A stretch of DNA of 53,651 nucleotides from Candidatus Enterocloster excrementipullorum (GTDB taxonomy: Bacteria; Bacillota; Clostridia; Lachnospirales; Lachnospiraceae). Positions 1-8,570 of the stretch are shown in pieces. The first letter of the stretch is position 1. Every line of letters begins with the position of its first letter. Made by a program: the position numbers and the translations under genes. The stretch spans positions 1 to 53,651 of the forward strand of contig DWWT01000006.1 of NCBI GenBank assembly GCA_019119575.1. The letters are read 5' to 3'. The notes under the pieces were generated by a model. The model saw only the letters and a list, made by a program, of their open reading frames with translations. It ran no database searches and was not told the origin of the DNA.

Positions 1-6
1 CGGGAG

Positions 7-429
7 ATGACAGATATGTGGGCATTATTTGCACTTGGTTCGGCGGTATTTGCGGCACTCACATCCATATTGGCAAAGATGGGCATTGAAGGTGTGAATT
101 CCAATCTGGCGACAGCGATCCGAACCGTCGTAGTTGTGCTCATGGCGTGGGGCATGGTTTTTCTCACAGGAGCACAGAGCGGTCTTTCCGGAATCGGAAA
201 GAAGAGCTGGCTCTTTCTCATCCTGTCGGGCCTGGCTACCGGGGCATCCTGGCTCTGCTATTACAGGGCTCTGCAGATCGGCGAGGCATCCAAGGTTGTG
301 CCGATTGATAAGCTGAGCGTTGTGATCACGCTGGTTCTGGCGTTCGTATTTCTGCATGAGACATTCACGGTCCGGTCGGCGGTGGGAGCGGTGCTGATAA
401 CGGCAGGGACTTTGCTGATGGCGCTGTGA
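7..429 (+). CDS. EamA-family (drug/metabolite transporter superfamily) membrane protein, half-size
   Basis: This 140-residue protein is almost entirely hydrophobic, with about five predicted membrane segments and one EamA repeat. The C-terminal segment ends with a conserved-looking pattern (DKLSVVITLVLAFVFLHE) typical of the DMT superfamily. Full-size EamA transporters have two repeats and about 300 residues. Single-repeat proteins of about 140 residues are a known subgroup thought to work as dimers. The substrate cannot be told from sequence. The ATG at 7 has a purine-rich stretch (GGGAG) just before it, but the window edge cuts off the rest of the upstream region, so operon membership is unknown. 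The following gene has its own promoter. Confidence 0.8.
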   Translation: MTDMWALFALGSAVFAALTSILAKMGIEGVNSNLATAIRTVVVVLMAWGMVFLTGAQSGLSGIGKKSWLFLILSGLATGASWLCYYRALQIGEASKVVPIDKLSVVITLVLAFVFLHETFTVRSAVGAVLITAGTLLMAL

Positions 430-477
430 GGGGAATAACTATAAGATTTCCTAAGAGCAAGAATAAAATTAAGTAAT

Positions 478-506
478 TTGACGGATTTTTTGCGGATTGT
501 TATAAT
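478..506 (+). promoter_or_regulatory. Sigma-A type promoter of the glucarate dehydratase gene
   Basis: TTGACG at 478-483 and TATAAT at 501-506 are separated by exactly 17 bp, close to consensus. They lie about 55 bp before the start codon. The 124-bp gap after the EamA gene holds no other strong signal. Confidence 0.75.
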
Positions 507-559
507 AAAACTATCAAAATTGTACTTATAAAATAAAGAGCAAAGGAAGGTCTGTGAAA

Positions 560-1888
560 ATGATACCGACAATTACGAAAATGGAAGTGTATCCCGTAGC
601 AGGAAAGGACTGCATGGAGTTGAACTTGAGCGGAGCCCATGCGCCTTATTTTACGAGAAACATCGTGATTCTTCACGCGGACAACGGGGAAGTAGGCGTG
701 GGAGAGGTTCCCGGCGGGCAGAAGATCACGAAGGCTCTGGAGGAGTGCGTGTCCATCGTGGAGGGAACCAAAATCTCCGAGTACAAGAGCACCATGTTAA
801 AGGTAAAGCGCTATCTGGATTCCAAGGGCGAGGTGGATGTCCGCGGCAACCAGACCTTTGACCTGCGCACCGGTGTGCATGTTCTGACAGCCATCGAAGC
901 TCCCTGCCTGGATTTGCTGGGAAAATACCTGAATGTGCCTGTCTGTGAGCTCTTGGGAGACGGCCAGCAGAGAGACAAGGTGCGCATGCTGGGCTATCTG
1001 TTCTTTGTGGGCGACAGAAACAAGACCGATCTGCCCTATGACTCCGAGCCGGACTCTGACTGCGAGTGGTACAGGCTGCGCCATGAGGAGGCTTTGACCG
1101 CGGACAAGATCGTTGCGCATGCAAAGGCGGTTCATGAAAAGTACGGCTTCCAGGATTTCAAGCTCAAAGGCGGCGTTCTCGCAGGAGACGAGGAGATGCA
1201 TGTAATCCGTGAGCTCAAGAAGGCGTTCCCGGATGCCCGGATTGACTTAGACCCCAACGGCGGCTGGCTGCTTTCCGAGGCCATTGAGTATGTAAAGGGA
1301 ATGCAGGGCATTCTTACATACTGCGAGGATCCCTGCGGCGCAGAGGGCGTGTATTCCGGCCGTGAGATTATGAGCGAGTTCAGACGCCGCACCGGCTTCC
1401 CCACAGCCACCAACATGATCGCCACGGACTGGCGCGAGGTGGGTCACTCCCTGGAGTCCCAGGCTGTGGACATCATCCTGGCAGACCCCCATTTCTGGAC
1501 CATGAGCGGTTCTGTGCGGGTAGCGCAGATGTGCCATGACTTTGGCTACACCTGGGGCAGCCATTCCAACAACCACTTTGATATCTCTCTGGCGATGTTC
1601 ACCCAGGTAGGCGCTGCGGTTCCCGGTGAGTACAATGCCCTGGATACCCACTGGATCTGGCAGGAGGGCTTAGAGCGCCTGACCAAGGAGCCTCTGCAGA
1701 TTGTGGACGGCTGTGTGGCGGTTCCCAAAAAGCCGGGCCTTGGCATTGAGGTGGATATGGACCAGGTGATGAAGGCACACCAGCTCTACAAAGACAACTG
1801 CCTGGGTGGAAGGGACGACTCCGTGGTAATGCAGTATCTGATTCCCGGATGGAAATTTAATCCCAAGAAGCCCTGCCTGGTGCGCTAA
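560..1888 (+). CDS. gudD: D-glucarate dehydratase (enolase superfamily)
   Basis: Cytoplasmic enzyme that dehydrates D-glucarate (and usually L-idarate) to 5-keto-4-deoxyglucarate, the entry step of aldarate breakdown. The protein is 442 residues, close to the family's roughly 446. Residues aligning with the E. coli GudD active site are present with a constant offset of four: KLK at 201-203 (general base), D231 and N233, E256, N285 (metal and substrate) and H335 (second base). I chose the ATG at 560, nine bases after AAGGAAGG; a GTG two codons upstream (554) is also possible but too close to that ribosome site. The gene has its own promoter and a strong terminator, so it is probably monocistronic. 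No aldolase or kinase for the rest of the pathway is in the window. Confidence 0.95.
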   Translation: MIPTITKMEVYPVAGKDCMELNLSGAHAPYFTRNIVILHADNGEVGVGEVPGGQKITKALEECVSIVEGTKISEYKSTMLKVKRYLDSKGEVDVRGNQTFDLRTGVHVLTAIEAPCLDLLGKYLNVPVCELLGDGQQRDKVRMLGYLFFVGDRNKTDLPYDSEPDSDCEWYRLRHEEALTADKIVAHAKAVHEKYGFQDFKLKGGVLAGDEEMHVIRELKKAFPDARIDLDPNGGWLLSEAIEYVKGMQGILTYCEDPCGAEGVYSGREIMSEFRRRTGFPTATNMIATDWREVGHSLESQAVDIILADPHFWTMSGSVRVAQMCHDFGYTWGSHSNNHFDISLAMFTQVGAAVPGEYNALDTHWIWQEGLERLTKEPLQIVDGCVAVPKKPGLGIEVDMDQVMKAHQLYKDNCLGGRDDSVVMQYLIPGWKFNPKKPCLVR

Positions 1889-1953
1889 AGAGTTTGAAAC
1901 AAGCTTTCTATGAGGAAAAGCGGAAAGAAAATATAGACAGAACCTTACAGAGA

Positions 1954-1991
1954 GGGCTCCATGATGCTTCGGGATCATGGGGCCCCTTTTT
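1954..1991 (+). terminator. Rho-independent terminator after gudD
   Basis: GGGCTCCATGAT (1954-1965) pairs with ATCATGGGGCCC (1974-1985) with one G-T wobble and an 8-base loop, followed by CTTTTT. It lies 65 bp after the gudD stop. The remaining gap to the convergent gene at 2118 holds nothing I recognise. Confidence 0.85.
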
Positions 1992-2117
1992 GGGATGTAT
2001 GAACCGATGCATTTTGGAGCCGTATTTGGCAATTGCCGCGGCCGCAGCGGCGCTCCTGCGTGTGGGGATGCGCTTGGCAAGGCGCAGAAAGCGGTGAGAC
2101 CGGCAATCCGCGCCTTA

Positions 2118-4319
2118 TCAAAATCGCGTCCTAAAATGCGCCGCAAACTGCTCCTGCGCGGAGCTCAGCGCTTCCTCGGGGGAAGTAACGCAGCTGTAGG
2201 CATTTTTCACGGCCATGCCCAGGATGCTCAGAAATTTCCGCTCGTCGAAAGGAATGCCTGCATCCCGGGGAATTCTCTCGCCCTTGGAGAGAGGGAAGCA
2301 TTTTTTTGCCAGATTCATCCAGGGGAAATTATTGACCACCTCGTAATTTTCGTACGTCAGCCGGCAGGGAGAGGTGCTGCCCAAAAGGGCGGCCGCGGAG
2401 GAGATGGGCTCGCTGCACATCCATTTGATGAAGGATAATGCCTCTTTGGGGTGCTTGGAAAATCGGGACACGCCCAGGCTTCCGCCGCCGATTAAGGGAT
2501 TGGAGCCGGGGACCATGGCATAGCCGATGTTTCCCACAACCCGGGAGGCGTGGTCCAAAAGGCCGCTGGCATAGTTGCTGTACAGAATGGACATGGCGTA
2601 GCTGCCCGAGGCAAAGGCCCGGGCCGTATTGACCCACCAGGAACAGTAGTCCGGCGCCGTGAAGCGCTTGAGTTCAATCAGCTCCCGCAGGGAATCCAGG
2701 GCCGTCTGGGAATCCAGCCGGATTTCCCGCTTTTCATTGAAAAGATTTTCCTGCCTGGCAAAAAGCCGGGCCAGATATTCGGAGCCTGCTACGCCGGTGG
2801 AGCCCAGGGTAACGGTGGCCCCATAGTCCACAGGAGAGGCTGGGTTGAGTCTTTTCGTAAAGAAAGCGGCTATCCGGTTAAATTCCGCAAATGTCTGGGG
2901 CGGGCGCAGCTCCGTTTTGAACTGTTCAAAATACATCCGTTTATAGATCGGGCTCTCAAACAGATCCTTTCGATAGAAGAGCATCTGCACGCTGGGGGTG
3001 GAAGGCAGAGTGTAGATGTCCCCGTGAACGATCGCGTAATTCTCCGGCGTGCCCTCCAAAAAGTCCGAGAGGCATCCGCTGATGTCTGCGTCGATCTGGG
3101 TTAAGGGCATCAGAAGCTTTTCTGAAAACCAGGACAGCCAGGTCACATCCAGACGGATTACATCATAATTGGAGGAGGACTGGAGGCTGTTAAAAGCCTC
3201 GTAGATCTCATCGTAGGAGAAAATACATACGTTCACCGGGATGCCGCTCCTGTGCGTATAAAGCCGTGAGAAGCTCTGCATGATGTAGGCCTCCGGGCTG
3301 TCCAGGGTGATAATGTTTAAGGAGCTGCATGTATCGGAGACGATGATATTGGAGAACCAGTCCCTGAAGCCGCTGCCGTCCAGAACCTGCTGGGGGGCAG
3401 GCGGACGTTCGCTCAGGGAGCGTTTAATCAGCGTTTCCGCAGCGATCTTTCCCAGCTGCCGGTAATTCATCTCGTATTTCACAAAATCATTTTCCGGCAT
3501 GGTAAAGGTGGGGGAAACCGTGAAGATGGCGGGTTTCATATCCTGCCCGAAAAAAGTGGTGCAGATGTCCTTCACGCTTTCTGCAAAGCCATAATTGGAG
3601 ATAAAAAAAGCCTGGGGCATGGATTTGCCGGAGAGCTGGATAATATGCTGGTATCTGCGGAACAGATCGGTCTGAATGTGGATCGTCCGGCAGCCGGTTC
3701 CCTCCACCACCTGCATAAATCCGCGGTAAAAATCCCGCTCGTTGGAAAAATGAAGGTTGCCTGTCATGAGGCAGACATCGGAATAATTGTTTTCCAGAGC
3801 TTTGTGCGCCATATCCCGTCCGGCTTTCTCATAATCAAAGCCAATAAAAGGCGCATCAAAAGAAGGTCTGTGCTCCACAAACAGAACCTGGGAACCGGCA
3901 GTTCCTTCTTTATATATGGTATCTTCAAAAATGGTCCCCGCGGCAACAGAGATGCAGGCGATCCCCTTGACCTGGAGGGGCTTGATCTCCATAAAAGCCT
4001 CCTCTTCGCTGGAAGGGGTATTCTCATCGATGAGGTGCTGCGTTACCAGAAAGCCATGGGCCTGGGCGTAGTGCTTAAAGCCGGAGTAAAATTCCGTGTA
4101 CTGTCTGGCCCGCGGACTTGGCATAATCACTGCCAGGGAATCGTTGGGTCCTTTGCGCAGGAGGGCAGCCCGTTCATTGGGCACGTAACCAAGCTCATGG
4201 GCGGCATCCATGACCCGTTTGATCTTCTCGCTGCTTACATTTCCCTTGCCGTTGAGTACATTGGAGACGGTTCCCTGGGCGACACCGGCCCGTTTCGCAA
4301 TATCTTTGATCGTTACCAT
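2118..4319 (-). CDS. LacI-family regulator fused to an extracellular-solute-binding-like domain
   Basis: The first 55 residues are a clear LacI helix-turn-helix plus hinge (TIKDIAKRAGVAQGTVSNVL ... ELGYVPN). Residues about 60-330 form the usual type 1 periplasmic-binding-like sensor domain. Unlike ordinary LacI proteins of about 340 residues, this one runs to 733: residues about 340-733 resemble a type 2 sugar-binding protein of the MalE/UgpB kind (for example the FYRKDLFES, TFAEFNRIAAFF and AFASGSYAMSILYSN stretches). There is no signal peptide, so both sensor domains should be cytoplasmic. The start ATG has an AGGAGG site nine bases upstream. It is divergent from an ABC importer whose promoter carries a LacI-like palindrome. 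I infer that it controls that importer and possibly binds two ligands. Confidence 0.88.
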   Translation of the reverse strand: MVTIKDIAKRAGVAQGTVSNVLNGKGNVSSEKIKRVMDAAHELGYVPNERAALLRKGPNDSLAVIMPSPRARQYTEFYSGFKHYAQAHGFLVTQHLIDENTPSSEEEAFMEIKPLQVKGIACISVAAGTIFEDTIYKEGTAGSQVLFVEHRPSFDAPFIGFDYEKAGRDMAHKALENNYSDVCLMTGNLHFSNERDFYRGFMQVVEGTGCRTIHIQTDLFRRYQHIIQLSGKSMPQAFFISNYGFAESVKDICTTFFGQDMKPAIFTVSPTFTMPENDFVKYEMNYRQLGKIAAETLIKRSLSERPPAPQQVLDGSGFRDWFSNIIVSDTCSSLNIITLDSPEAYIMQSFSRLYTHRSGIPVNVCIFSYDEIYEAFNSLQSSSNYDVIRLDVTWLSWFSEKLLMPLTQIDADISGCLSDFLEGTPENYAIVHGDIYTLPSTPSVQMLFYRKDLFESPIYKRMYFEQFKTELRPPQTFAEFNRIAAFFTKRLNPASPVDYGATVTLGSTGVAGSEYLARLFARQENLFNEKREIRLDSQTALDSLRELIELKRFTAPDYCSWWVNTARAFASGSYAMSILYSNYASGLLDHASRVVGNIGYAMVPGSNPLIGGGSLGVSRFSKHPKEALSFIKWMCSEPISSAAALLGSTSPCRLTYENYEVVNNFPWMNLAKKCFPLSKGERIPRDAGIPFDERKFLSILGMAVKNAYSCVTSPEEALSSAQEQFAAHFRTRF

Positions 4320-4347
4320 AAAATCCTCCTGTATCTGAATTTACTAT

Positions 4348-4375
4348 ATCATATTTGTTCAAAAATCACAATCAA
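4348..4375 (-). promoter_or_regulatory. Possible promoter of the LacI-type regulator
   Basis: On the minus strand TTGATT (4375-4370) and TATGAT (4353-4348) are 16 bp apart, about 30 bp before the start codon. The region is AT-rich, so the match could be chance. Confidence 0.4.
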
Positions 4376-4494
4376 AAAAATGATAATTGAATAATGTTCA
4401 AACATAAATATGGGCATATTTTATGGATGTTGTGAATTATACCGGTAAAAAACGTAAAATTTGTGTAAAAAACAGGCTATATTTATGAAAAGTG

Positions 4495-4525
4495 TGTTGA
4501 CACGTTTCAACAACAATGCTACAAT
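4495..4525 (+). promoter_or_regulatory. Importer promoter with overlapping LacI-family operator
   Basis: TTGACA (4497-4502) and TACAAT (4520-4525) are 17 bp apart, a near-consensus sigma-A promoter. The 18-bp sequence TGTTGACACGTTTCAACA at 4495-4512 is a palindrome around a central CG with a single mismatched pair, the typical LacI-family operator form. It covers the -35 box, so a bound repressor would block the polymerase. The regulator gene is divergent and starts 176 bp away. Confidence 0.75.
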
Positions 4526-4575
4526 GCAATTACAAGATACAAAGGAATCAATTCACGTATCAAAGGAGGAGACAA

Positions 4576-5955
4576 ATGAGAAAGAAACTAGCATTGGCAG
4601 CGGCTGCAGGATTGGTCGTATCAGCGATGGCCCTGAGCGCATGTTCCGGCGGCACGGGAAGTTCGGAGTCCGCGGCGGGAGGAGCGTCTTCCCAGGCAGC
4701 AGGCGGAGAAGAGGCCGGCGGGGCAGAGGAAGCTTCGGATGACGCGCTTCATCTGACATTCTATTATCCCGTCAATGTAGGCGGCTCTGCGGCAGCCCTG
4801 ATTGAGCAGATATGCGCGGATTTTAACGCAGAGAACCCGGACATCGTGGTGGAGCCTGTGTACACCGGCAACTATGATGATACTGTGACCAAGATTCAGA
4901 CCGCTATTCAGGGAGGGACCCCGCCGGATGTGTTCGTGAGCCTGGCGACCCAGCGTTTTACCATGGCCTCTACCGGCATGGCGATGCCTCTGGATGACCT
5001 GATTGCCGCGGACGGCGAGGAAGGTCAGGCGTATATTGATGATTTCCTTGACGGTTTTATGCTGGATTCCTATGTGGACGGACAAATTTATTCCATTCCT
5101 TTCCAGAGAAGCACCATGGTTCTCTTCTACAACAAGGATGCCTTTGAGGAAGTGGGGCTTGATCCGGAGGATCCGCCGGAAACATGGGAGGAAGTTGTGG
5201 AGTACGGCCAGAAGCTGACCAATGAGAACCGCTACGGCGTCGGCCTGGCATTAAATTCCGGTTCTGCCCAGTGGGCGTTCACCGGTTTCTGCCTCCAGAA
5301 CAGCGCCAACGGCGAGAATCTGATGACAGAGGACGGCAAGCAGGTGCTTTTTGATACCCCGGAGAATGTGGAGGCTCTCCAGTTCTGGCTTGACCTGCAG
5401 AATAAGTACCAGATTATGGCCCCCGGCATTGTGCAGTGGACCGATCTGCCCACCCAGTTCTTGGCAGGCGAGGTGGCGATGATTTATCACACCACAGGCA
5501 ATATGGCTAATATCAACGACAACGCCGAGTTTGAGTTCGGCACGGCTTTCCTTCCCGGGCACAAGAGGGTGGCGGCTCCCACCGGCGGCGGCAACTTCTA
5601 CATCTCCAGCGGAATCTCCGAGGAAAGGGTGCAGGCTGCGTGGAAGTTCATCAAGTTTGCTACCGAGACGGAGCGCGCGGCTCAGTGGTCTTTAGATACG
5701 GGATATGTGGCGACCAGGGAATCCTGCTTTGAGACAGACCTGATCAAGAACTACTATGAGGAGCTTCCCCAGGCTAAGGTTGCTTACGACCAGATTCCTT
5801 ATTCCGGTCCTGAGCTTACGACCTACAATGCGGCAGAAATCTGGAGAGTGCTGAATGATAATATTCAGGCGGCGGTCGTAGGAGACGCTACTCCTCAGGA
5901 GGCCTTGACGGCGGCCCAGGAGCAGGCAACGGAGATCCTTGCCGAGTATCAGTAG
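4576..5955 (+). CDS. ABC transporter sugar-binding lipoprotein (type 2, SBP_bac_1 family)
   Basis: Extracellular binding protein that should deliver a carbohydrate to the two permeases encoded just downstream. The protein is 459 residues starting at the ATG at 4576, which has AAAGGAGGAG before it. Translation begins with a lysine-rich signal peptide and a lipobox, LSAC, with the lipid-carrying cysteine near residue 23. A low-complexity Gly/Ala/Glu/Ser linker to about residue 55 follows, as is usual for tethered lipoproteins. The rest has the UgpB/MalE pattern (DFNAENPDIVVEPVYTGNY, GGTPPDVFVS, the LFYNKDAFEEVGLDP stretch). The ligand cannot be read from sequence. A strong stem-loop separates it from the permeases, which would favour excess binding protein. 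Confidence 0.93.
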   Translation: MRKKLALAAAAGLVVSAMALSACSGGTGSSESAAGGASSQAAGGEEAGGAEEASDDALHLTFYYPVNVGGSAAALIEQICADFNAENPDIVVEPVYTGNYDDTVTKIQTAIQGGTPPDVFVSLATQRFTMASTGMAMPLDDLIAADGEEGQAYIDDFLDGFMLDSYVDGQIYSIPFQRSTMVLFYNKDAFEEVGLDPEDPPETWEEVVEYGQKLTNENRYGVGLALNSGSAQWAFTGFCLQNSANGENLMTEDGKQVLFDTPENVEALQFWLDLQNKYQIMAPGIVQWTDLPTQFLAGEVAMIYHTTGNMANINDNAEFEFGTAFLPGHKRVAAPTGGGNFYISSGISEERVQAAWKFIKFATETERAAQWSLDTGYVATRESCFETDLIKNYYEELPQAKVAYDQIPYSGPELTTYNAAEIWRVLNDNIQAAVVGDATPQEALTAAQEQATEILAEYQ

Positions 5956-6000
5956 GGAGCAGACGGTCGAACACACTCGGAACGTTACTAAATGACATAA

Positions 6001-6072
6001 AAAAGGGCGCTGCCGGATGCGGCTTGTGCGTGAGGCACGCGAAGGGCCGCGCTATCCGGCAGCGCTCTTTTT
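6001..6072 (+). terminator. Strong stem-loop with T-run between binding protein and permeases
   Basis: AGGGCGCTGCCGGAT (about 6004-6018) pairs with ATCCGGCAGCGCTCT (6054-6068). The stem is extended by A and T runs on either side and encloses a smaller GCGGC/GCCGC stem capped by GCGTG/CACGC. A T-run follows. It looks like a partial terminator or mRNA-stabilising barrier inside the operon rather than its end, because the permeases lack an obvious promoter of their own. Confidence 0.75.
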
Positions 6073-6097
6073 GTATCATTCAATGAGGGTTTTAGAT

Positions 6098-6994
6098 ATG
6101 AAAACATTTACAAAGAAACAGAGGGATCTGCGCAACAATCTCATCGCCTGGCTTTTGGTTGCCCCCTCTTTGATCTTTATGCTGATCTTTACGGTGTATC
6201 CGGTTTTTCGCAGCGTGTATTTGAGCCTTACAAAATATCGTCTGGGGATGCAGGCCCCGGAGTTTATCGGCCTGGAAAATTATATAAATCTGGCCGGCTC
6301 CTCCTTGTTCTGGAAGGTTATGGGCAATACCCTGTATTTTGCTCTGATTACGATTATTCCCAGTATGGTGGTGGGATTGTTTCTGGCCACGATCGTGAAC
6401 CGCAAGAGCCGTCTGACAGGCTTTGTTCGCACGGCGTATTTTTATCCCGTGGTTATGCCCATGATCGCTATCGCCAGTATCTGGATGTTTATTTATATGG
6501 CAAAGAACGGCCTCTTTGACCAGATGTTGGTCAGCCTGGGCCTGGAACCCATGAACGTGCTCTCCAGCAAGGCCACGGTGCTTCCGGCTATGGCGTTTAT
6601 GTATGTGTGGAAGGAGGCGGGCTATCTGATGGTGTTCTTCCTGTCCGGCATCCAGAGCATCTCCGATGAGGTGAATGAGGCAGCCCGGATTGACGGAGCG
6701 GATTCCTGGACGATTTTCCGAAAAATCACGCTGCCGCTTCTTGCTCCGACCTTCCTGTTTGTATCCACCATTGCGCTGACCAACAGCTTCAAGCTGGTGG
6801 ACCACGTGGTCATCATGACGGAGGGGGCTCCAAACAACGCCTCCACCCTGCTCCTCTATTATATTTATCAGCAGGGATTTACAAATTTCAACTACGGCGT
6901 GTCATCAGCACTGACAACGGTTATGCTTGTCCTTCTTATGGTCGTGGCCCTGCCCCGGTTCCTGAGCCAGGATAAGAAAATCCATTATAATTAA
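6098..6994 (+). CDS. ABC transporter permease, MalF/UgpA type
   Basis: Inner-membrane subunit of the carbohydrate importer, 298 residues with six predicted membrane segments. The permease signature that docks on the ATPase is visible near the C-terminal third (EAARIDGADSWTIFRKITLPLL). I placed the start at the ATG at 6098, eight bases after GAGGG; an in-frame ATG at 6083 lies inside the terminator tail and has no ribosome site. No ATPase gene is in this operon. That is common for this importer class in Firmicutes, where a shared MsmX-type ATPase encoded elsewhere serves several systems. Confidence 0.93.
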   Translation: MKTFTKKQRDLRNNLIAWLLVAPSLIFMLIFTVYPVFRSVYLSLTKYRLGMQAPEFIGLENYINLAGSSLFWKVMGNTLYFALITIIPSMVVGLFLATIVNRKSRLTGFVRTAYFYPVVMPMIAIASIWMFIYMAKNGLFDQMLVSLGLEPMNVLSSKATVLPAMAFMYVWKEAGYLMVFFLSGIQSISDEVNEAARIDGADSWTIFRKITLPLLAPTFLFVSTIALTNSFKLVDHVVIMTEGAPNNASTLLLYYIYQQGFTNFNYGVSSALTTVMLVLLMVVALPRFLSQDKKIHYN

Positions 6995-7010
6995 AGGAGG
7001 CGGAATCTAT

Positions 7011-7832
7011 ATGCAGCGCAAAAAAATGATTGGAGCGGGAATCACCCTCTTCGCGGTTGTTCTGGGTATTTTGTGGCTGATTCCTTTAATCTGGCTGATT
7101 GGGACCGCATTTTCCGTTCCTTCCTTCCACATGACGCTGTTTCCGACCACGGCATTTACCCTGGACAATCTGAAATACGTGTGGAACGCGATTCCTTTTG
7201 GCACTTATTATCTTAATACGCTGACTCTGGTGGTCTGCACCTTCGCCGTGCAGTTTGTCACATCGACCCTGGCAGCGTACGCCCTGGGCGTTATGAATTT
7301 CAAAGGCTCATCCATTGTGTTTGCGGTGATTTTCATGCAGATTATCATCCCCAATGACGTGCTCATAACACCCAATTTTATGACTCTGTCCGAGATGAAG
7401 CTCATCGACACGAAGGTAGGCATGATGCTTCCCTTCTACGGGAGCGCCCTGGCGATCTTCCTGCTGCGGCAGCATTTTAAATCCATCCCCAAGGCGCTGG
7501 CCGAGGCGGCCAAGATCGACGGCGCCAACACATGGCAGACCATCTGGCGGGTGTATATGCCCTGCGCAAAGCCGGCCTATCTGTCCTTTGCCGTAATTTC
7601 GGTCAGCTACCACTGGAACAATTATCTGTGGCCTCTGATTGTGACAAATTCGCCGGAGAACCGGACGCTTACCGTAGGCCTGGCGATTTTCGCCAAGTCC
7701 AAGGAGGCCAATATGCAGTGGGCCAATGTGTGCGCCGCCGCATTTATCATTATTATCCCCCTGCTTTTGGCGTTCTTTGTGGCCCAGAAGCAGTTCATGA
7801 GCAGCTTTGTGAGCGCGGGAATCAAGGAATAG
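7011..7832 (+). CDS. ABC transporter permease, MalG/UgpE type
   Basis: Second permease subunit, 273 residues with six predicted membrane segments and the docking motif EAAKIDGANTWQTIWRVYMP. The AAAGGAGG site before the ATG at 7011 is strong, and the gap from the previous gene is only 16 bases, so the two permeases are certainly co-transcribed. With the MalF-type subunit it would form the heterodimeric channel for the sugar captured by the lipoprotein encoded at 4576-5955. Confidence 0.94.
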   Translation: MQRKKMIGAGITLFAVVLGILWLIPLIWLIGTAFSVPSFHMTLFPTTAFTLDNLKYVWNAIPFGTYYLNTLTLVVCTFAVQFVTSTLAAYALGVMNFKGSSIVFAVIFMQIIIPNDVLITPNFMTLSEMKLIDTKVGMMLPFYGSALAIFLLRQHFKSIPKALAEAAKIDGANTWQTIWRVYMPCAKPAYLSFAVISVSYHWNNYLWPLIVTNSPENRTLTVGLAIFAKSKEANMQWANVCAAAFIIIIPLLLAFFVAQKQFMSSFVSAGIKE

Positions 7833-7844
7833 GAGGTTTTGCCC

Positions 7845-8540
7845 GTGAAATGGGACTTTATAGGAAAAGGCAGCGCGTTTTATCCGCCTTACGGCAATAC
7901 GGGCGCCTATATGCTTCGGGATAAGGAACTGTATCTTTTGGACTGCGGGGAGATGGCCTTTGATTATCTCTACCGCCACGCGAATCTGGATGCAGCGGAA
8001 AATGTATATGTGATTCTCACCCACCTGCACGCGGATCATGTGGGAAGCCTGGGAACACTGATTTCCTATTTTTATTGTCTGCGGAAAATGCGGATTTATG
8101 TAGTCCATCCGGAGGATGCGGTGGTCCGCCTGCTTGCCCTGGAGGGACTGGAGACGGATGCCTACCATTACTGTGCTGCGATGCCTGAAAACAGGGCGGG
8201 GCTGCGGGCGGCGCCTGTCAAGGTGCGCCATGTGGACAATATGGAGTGCTACGGCTATCTGCTGTCTGACGGGGAGGAGACAATTTACTACAGCGGCGAT
8301 GCCTGCGAGATCCCACAGGGGGTGAAGGAAATGTTCTTCGCGGGGAAGATTGACCGGCTTTACCAGGATACTTCTACCCACGACTCGCCCAATCCCAGCC
8401 ACTGTTATTATGAAAAGCTGGAGGCGGAAATTCCGCCCGAATGGAGAGACAAAGTATACTGCATGCACCTGGATAGCCCCTGCGGGGAGATGCTGAAAGA
8501 AAAGGGGTTCCGGGTTGTGGAGGCGCCGGAGATCCCTTAG
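7845..8540 (+). CDS. Metallo-beta-lactamase-fold hydrolase
   Basis: Cytoplasmic protein of 231 residues with the metal-binding signature HLHADH (H60, H62, D64, H65) and a second-half motif YYSGDA that supplies a bridging aspartate. The fold family includes ribonuclease Z, lactonases and phosphodiesterases. The protein is closest in style to RNase Z-like hydrolases, but the substrate cannot be predicted. I start it at the GTG at 7845, eight bases after AGGAGG; a TTG at 7839 is only two bases from that site. It follows the permeases by 12 bases and so belongs to the importer operon. A role in processing the imported compound, for example opening a lactone, is speculation from context. Confidence 0.85.
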   Translation: MKWDFIGKGSAFYPPYGNTGAYMLRDKELYLLDCGEMAFDYLYRHANLDAAENVYVILTHLHADHVGSLGTLISYFYCLRKMRIYVVHPEDAVVRLLALEGLETDAYHYCAAMPENRAGLRAAPVKVRHVDNMECYGYLLSDGEETIYYSGDACEIPQGVKEMFFAGKIDRLYQDTSTHDSPNPSHCYYEKLEAEIPPEWRDKVYCMHLDSPCGEMLKEKGFRVVEAPEIP

Positions 8541-8570
8541 GGACAGTGATCGGTTTGGGAGTGTGGTTAT

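Noticed and set aside
1894..2438. Two plus-strand frames between gudD and the LacI-type gene
   Set aside because: They overlap the gudD terminator or the 3' end of the regulator gene and show no protein-like motif.
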